Source: CAZFHZ01 sp964519015 (lineage in GTDB: Bacteria > Blakebacterota > Blakebacteria > Blakebacterales > CAYUVJ01). Taken from it: a stretch of DNA of 22,882 bases. The stretch is from the NCBI GenBank assembly GCA_964519015.1, contig CAZFHZ010000048.1:1-22882 (forward strand). Reading direction: 5' to 3'. Shown piece after piece: positions 22,769 through 22,882 of the stretch; the stretch's first letter is position 1, and every line of letters begins with the position of its first letter. Under the pieces are notes generated by a model, which had not been told where the DNA came from, made no database searches, and saw only the letters and a list, made by a program, of their open reading frames with translations. Made by a program: the position numbers and the translations under genes.

Positions 22769-22882
22769 ATGCTGCTCGATACCGGAGACATGGAGGCCTT
22801 CGACGTCCACTACAACATCGAGCAGCGGCACGCGCGTGGGCGGGCGGAACATCGCCGAGGTCGCGGCCATGAAGATTCGCGA
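22769..22882 (+). other. Unassigned open frame running off the right edge
   Basis: From ATG 22769 a frame of 38 codons stays open to the end (starting MLLDTGDMEAFDVHYNIEQ). No ribosome site is evident and I do not recognise a family. A second frame in the last 50 bases reads GRNIAEVAAMKIR, also protein-like. The coding status is undecided. Confidence 0.2.

Noticed and set aside
20969..22870. Minus-strand open frame of over 600 codons opposite pepD
   Set aside because: pepD on the plus strand is full length with all metal ligands. The opposite frame has no motifs and extends past both gene ends without a ribosome site.
1..22882. CRISPR arrays, tRNA or rRNA genes, insertion sequences, phage attachment sites
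   Set aside because: I looked for regularly spaced repeats, cloverleaf-type sequence, transposase frames and flanking duplications and saw none.

Overview
This GC-rich window fits a Gram-negative (diderm) bacterium. It encodes an outer-membrane secretin, a PilM-N-O-P inner-membrane platform, a ClpP-class NfeD protease with its slipin partner, a quinone-linked class 2 dihydroorotate dehydrogenase and an exported multiheme c-type cytochrome. The cytochrome plus rhodanese pair recalls metal- or sulfur-respiring lineages such as Desulfuromonadota/Geobacter relatives. The window has no rRNA or other taxonomic marker, so the lineage remains open.

Layout. Positions 1-12268 (minus strand) are one tightly packed type IV pilus operon, transcribed right to left: three minor pilins (GspH/FimT-, PilV- and PilW-like), a large PilX-like protein, PilM, PilN, PilO, PilP-like, the secretin PilQ, a HAMP-GAF-HD-GYP protein, the PilB ATPase, and a PAS/HisKA sensor kinase that runs off the left edge. 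Nearly every junction is an ATGA, GTGA or TGATG overlap or a gap of a few bases. An unusually AT-rich, gene-free stretch (about 12269-12600) separates this operon from plus-strand genes: NfeD and slipin (an operon pair), an M20 metallo-hydrolase, and pyrD. pyrD converges on a minus-strand unit holding a multiheme cytochrome and a double-rhodanese lipoprotein, which ends in a clear intrinsic terminator. Divergent from that unit are an AmrS-type radical SAM gene and pepD. The last 160 bases hold nothing firmly identifiable.

Most interesting point. The cytochrome is split. A 71-codon piece (lipoprotein signal plus one CXXCH) and a 10-heme body lie in the SAME reading frame and are separated only by TAA-GGG-TGA. 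The TGA is followed, after exactly 17 nt, by a perfect 7-bp stem with a GUU loop. That geometry matches the bacterial selenocysteine insertion element, including E. coli fdhF spacing. The body has no signal peptide of its own, although c-type heme attachment requires export. The best reading is an 11-heme lipoprotein selenocytochrome whose Sec codon is the TGA. The TAA two codons earlier is either a point lesion, a sequence error, or evidence against the idea.

How the genes work together. The pilus operon couples pilus assembly to a c-di-GMP phosphodiesterase candidate (HD-GYP) placed directly before a PilB whose N-terminus has the tandem MshEN layout known to bind c-di-GMP in relatives. The cytochrome and rhodanese lipoproteins form a separate envelope redox unit. 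The remaining genes are housekeeping: pyrimidine synthesis, peptide turnover and membrane quality control.
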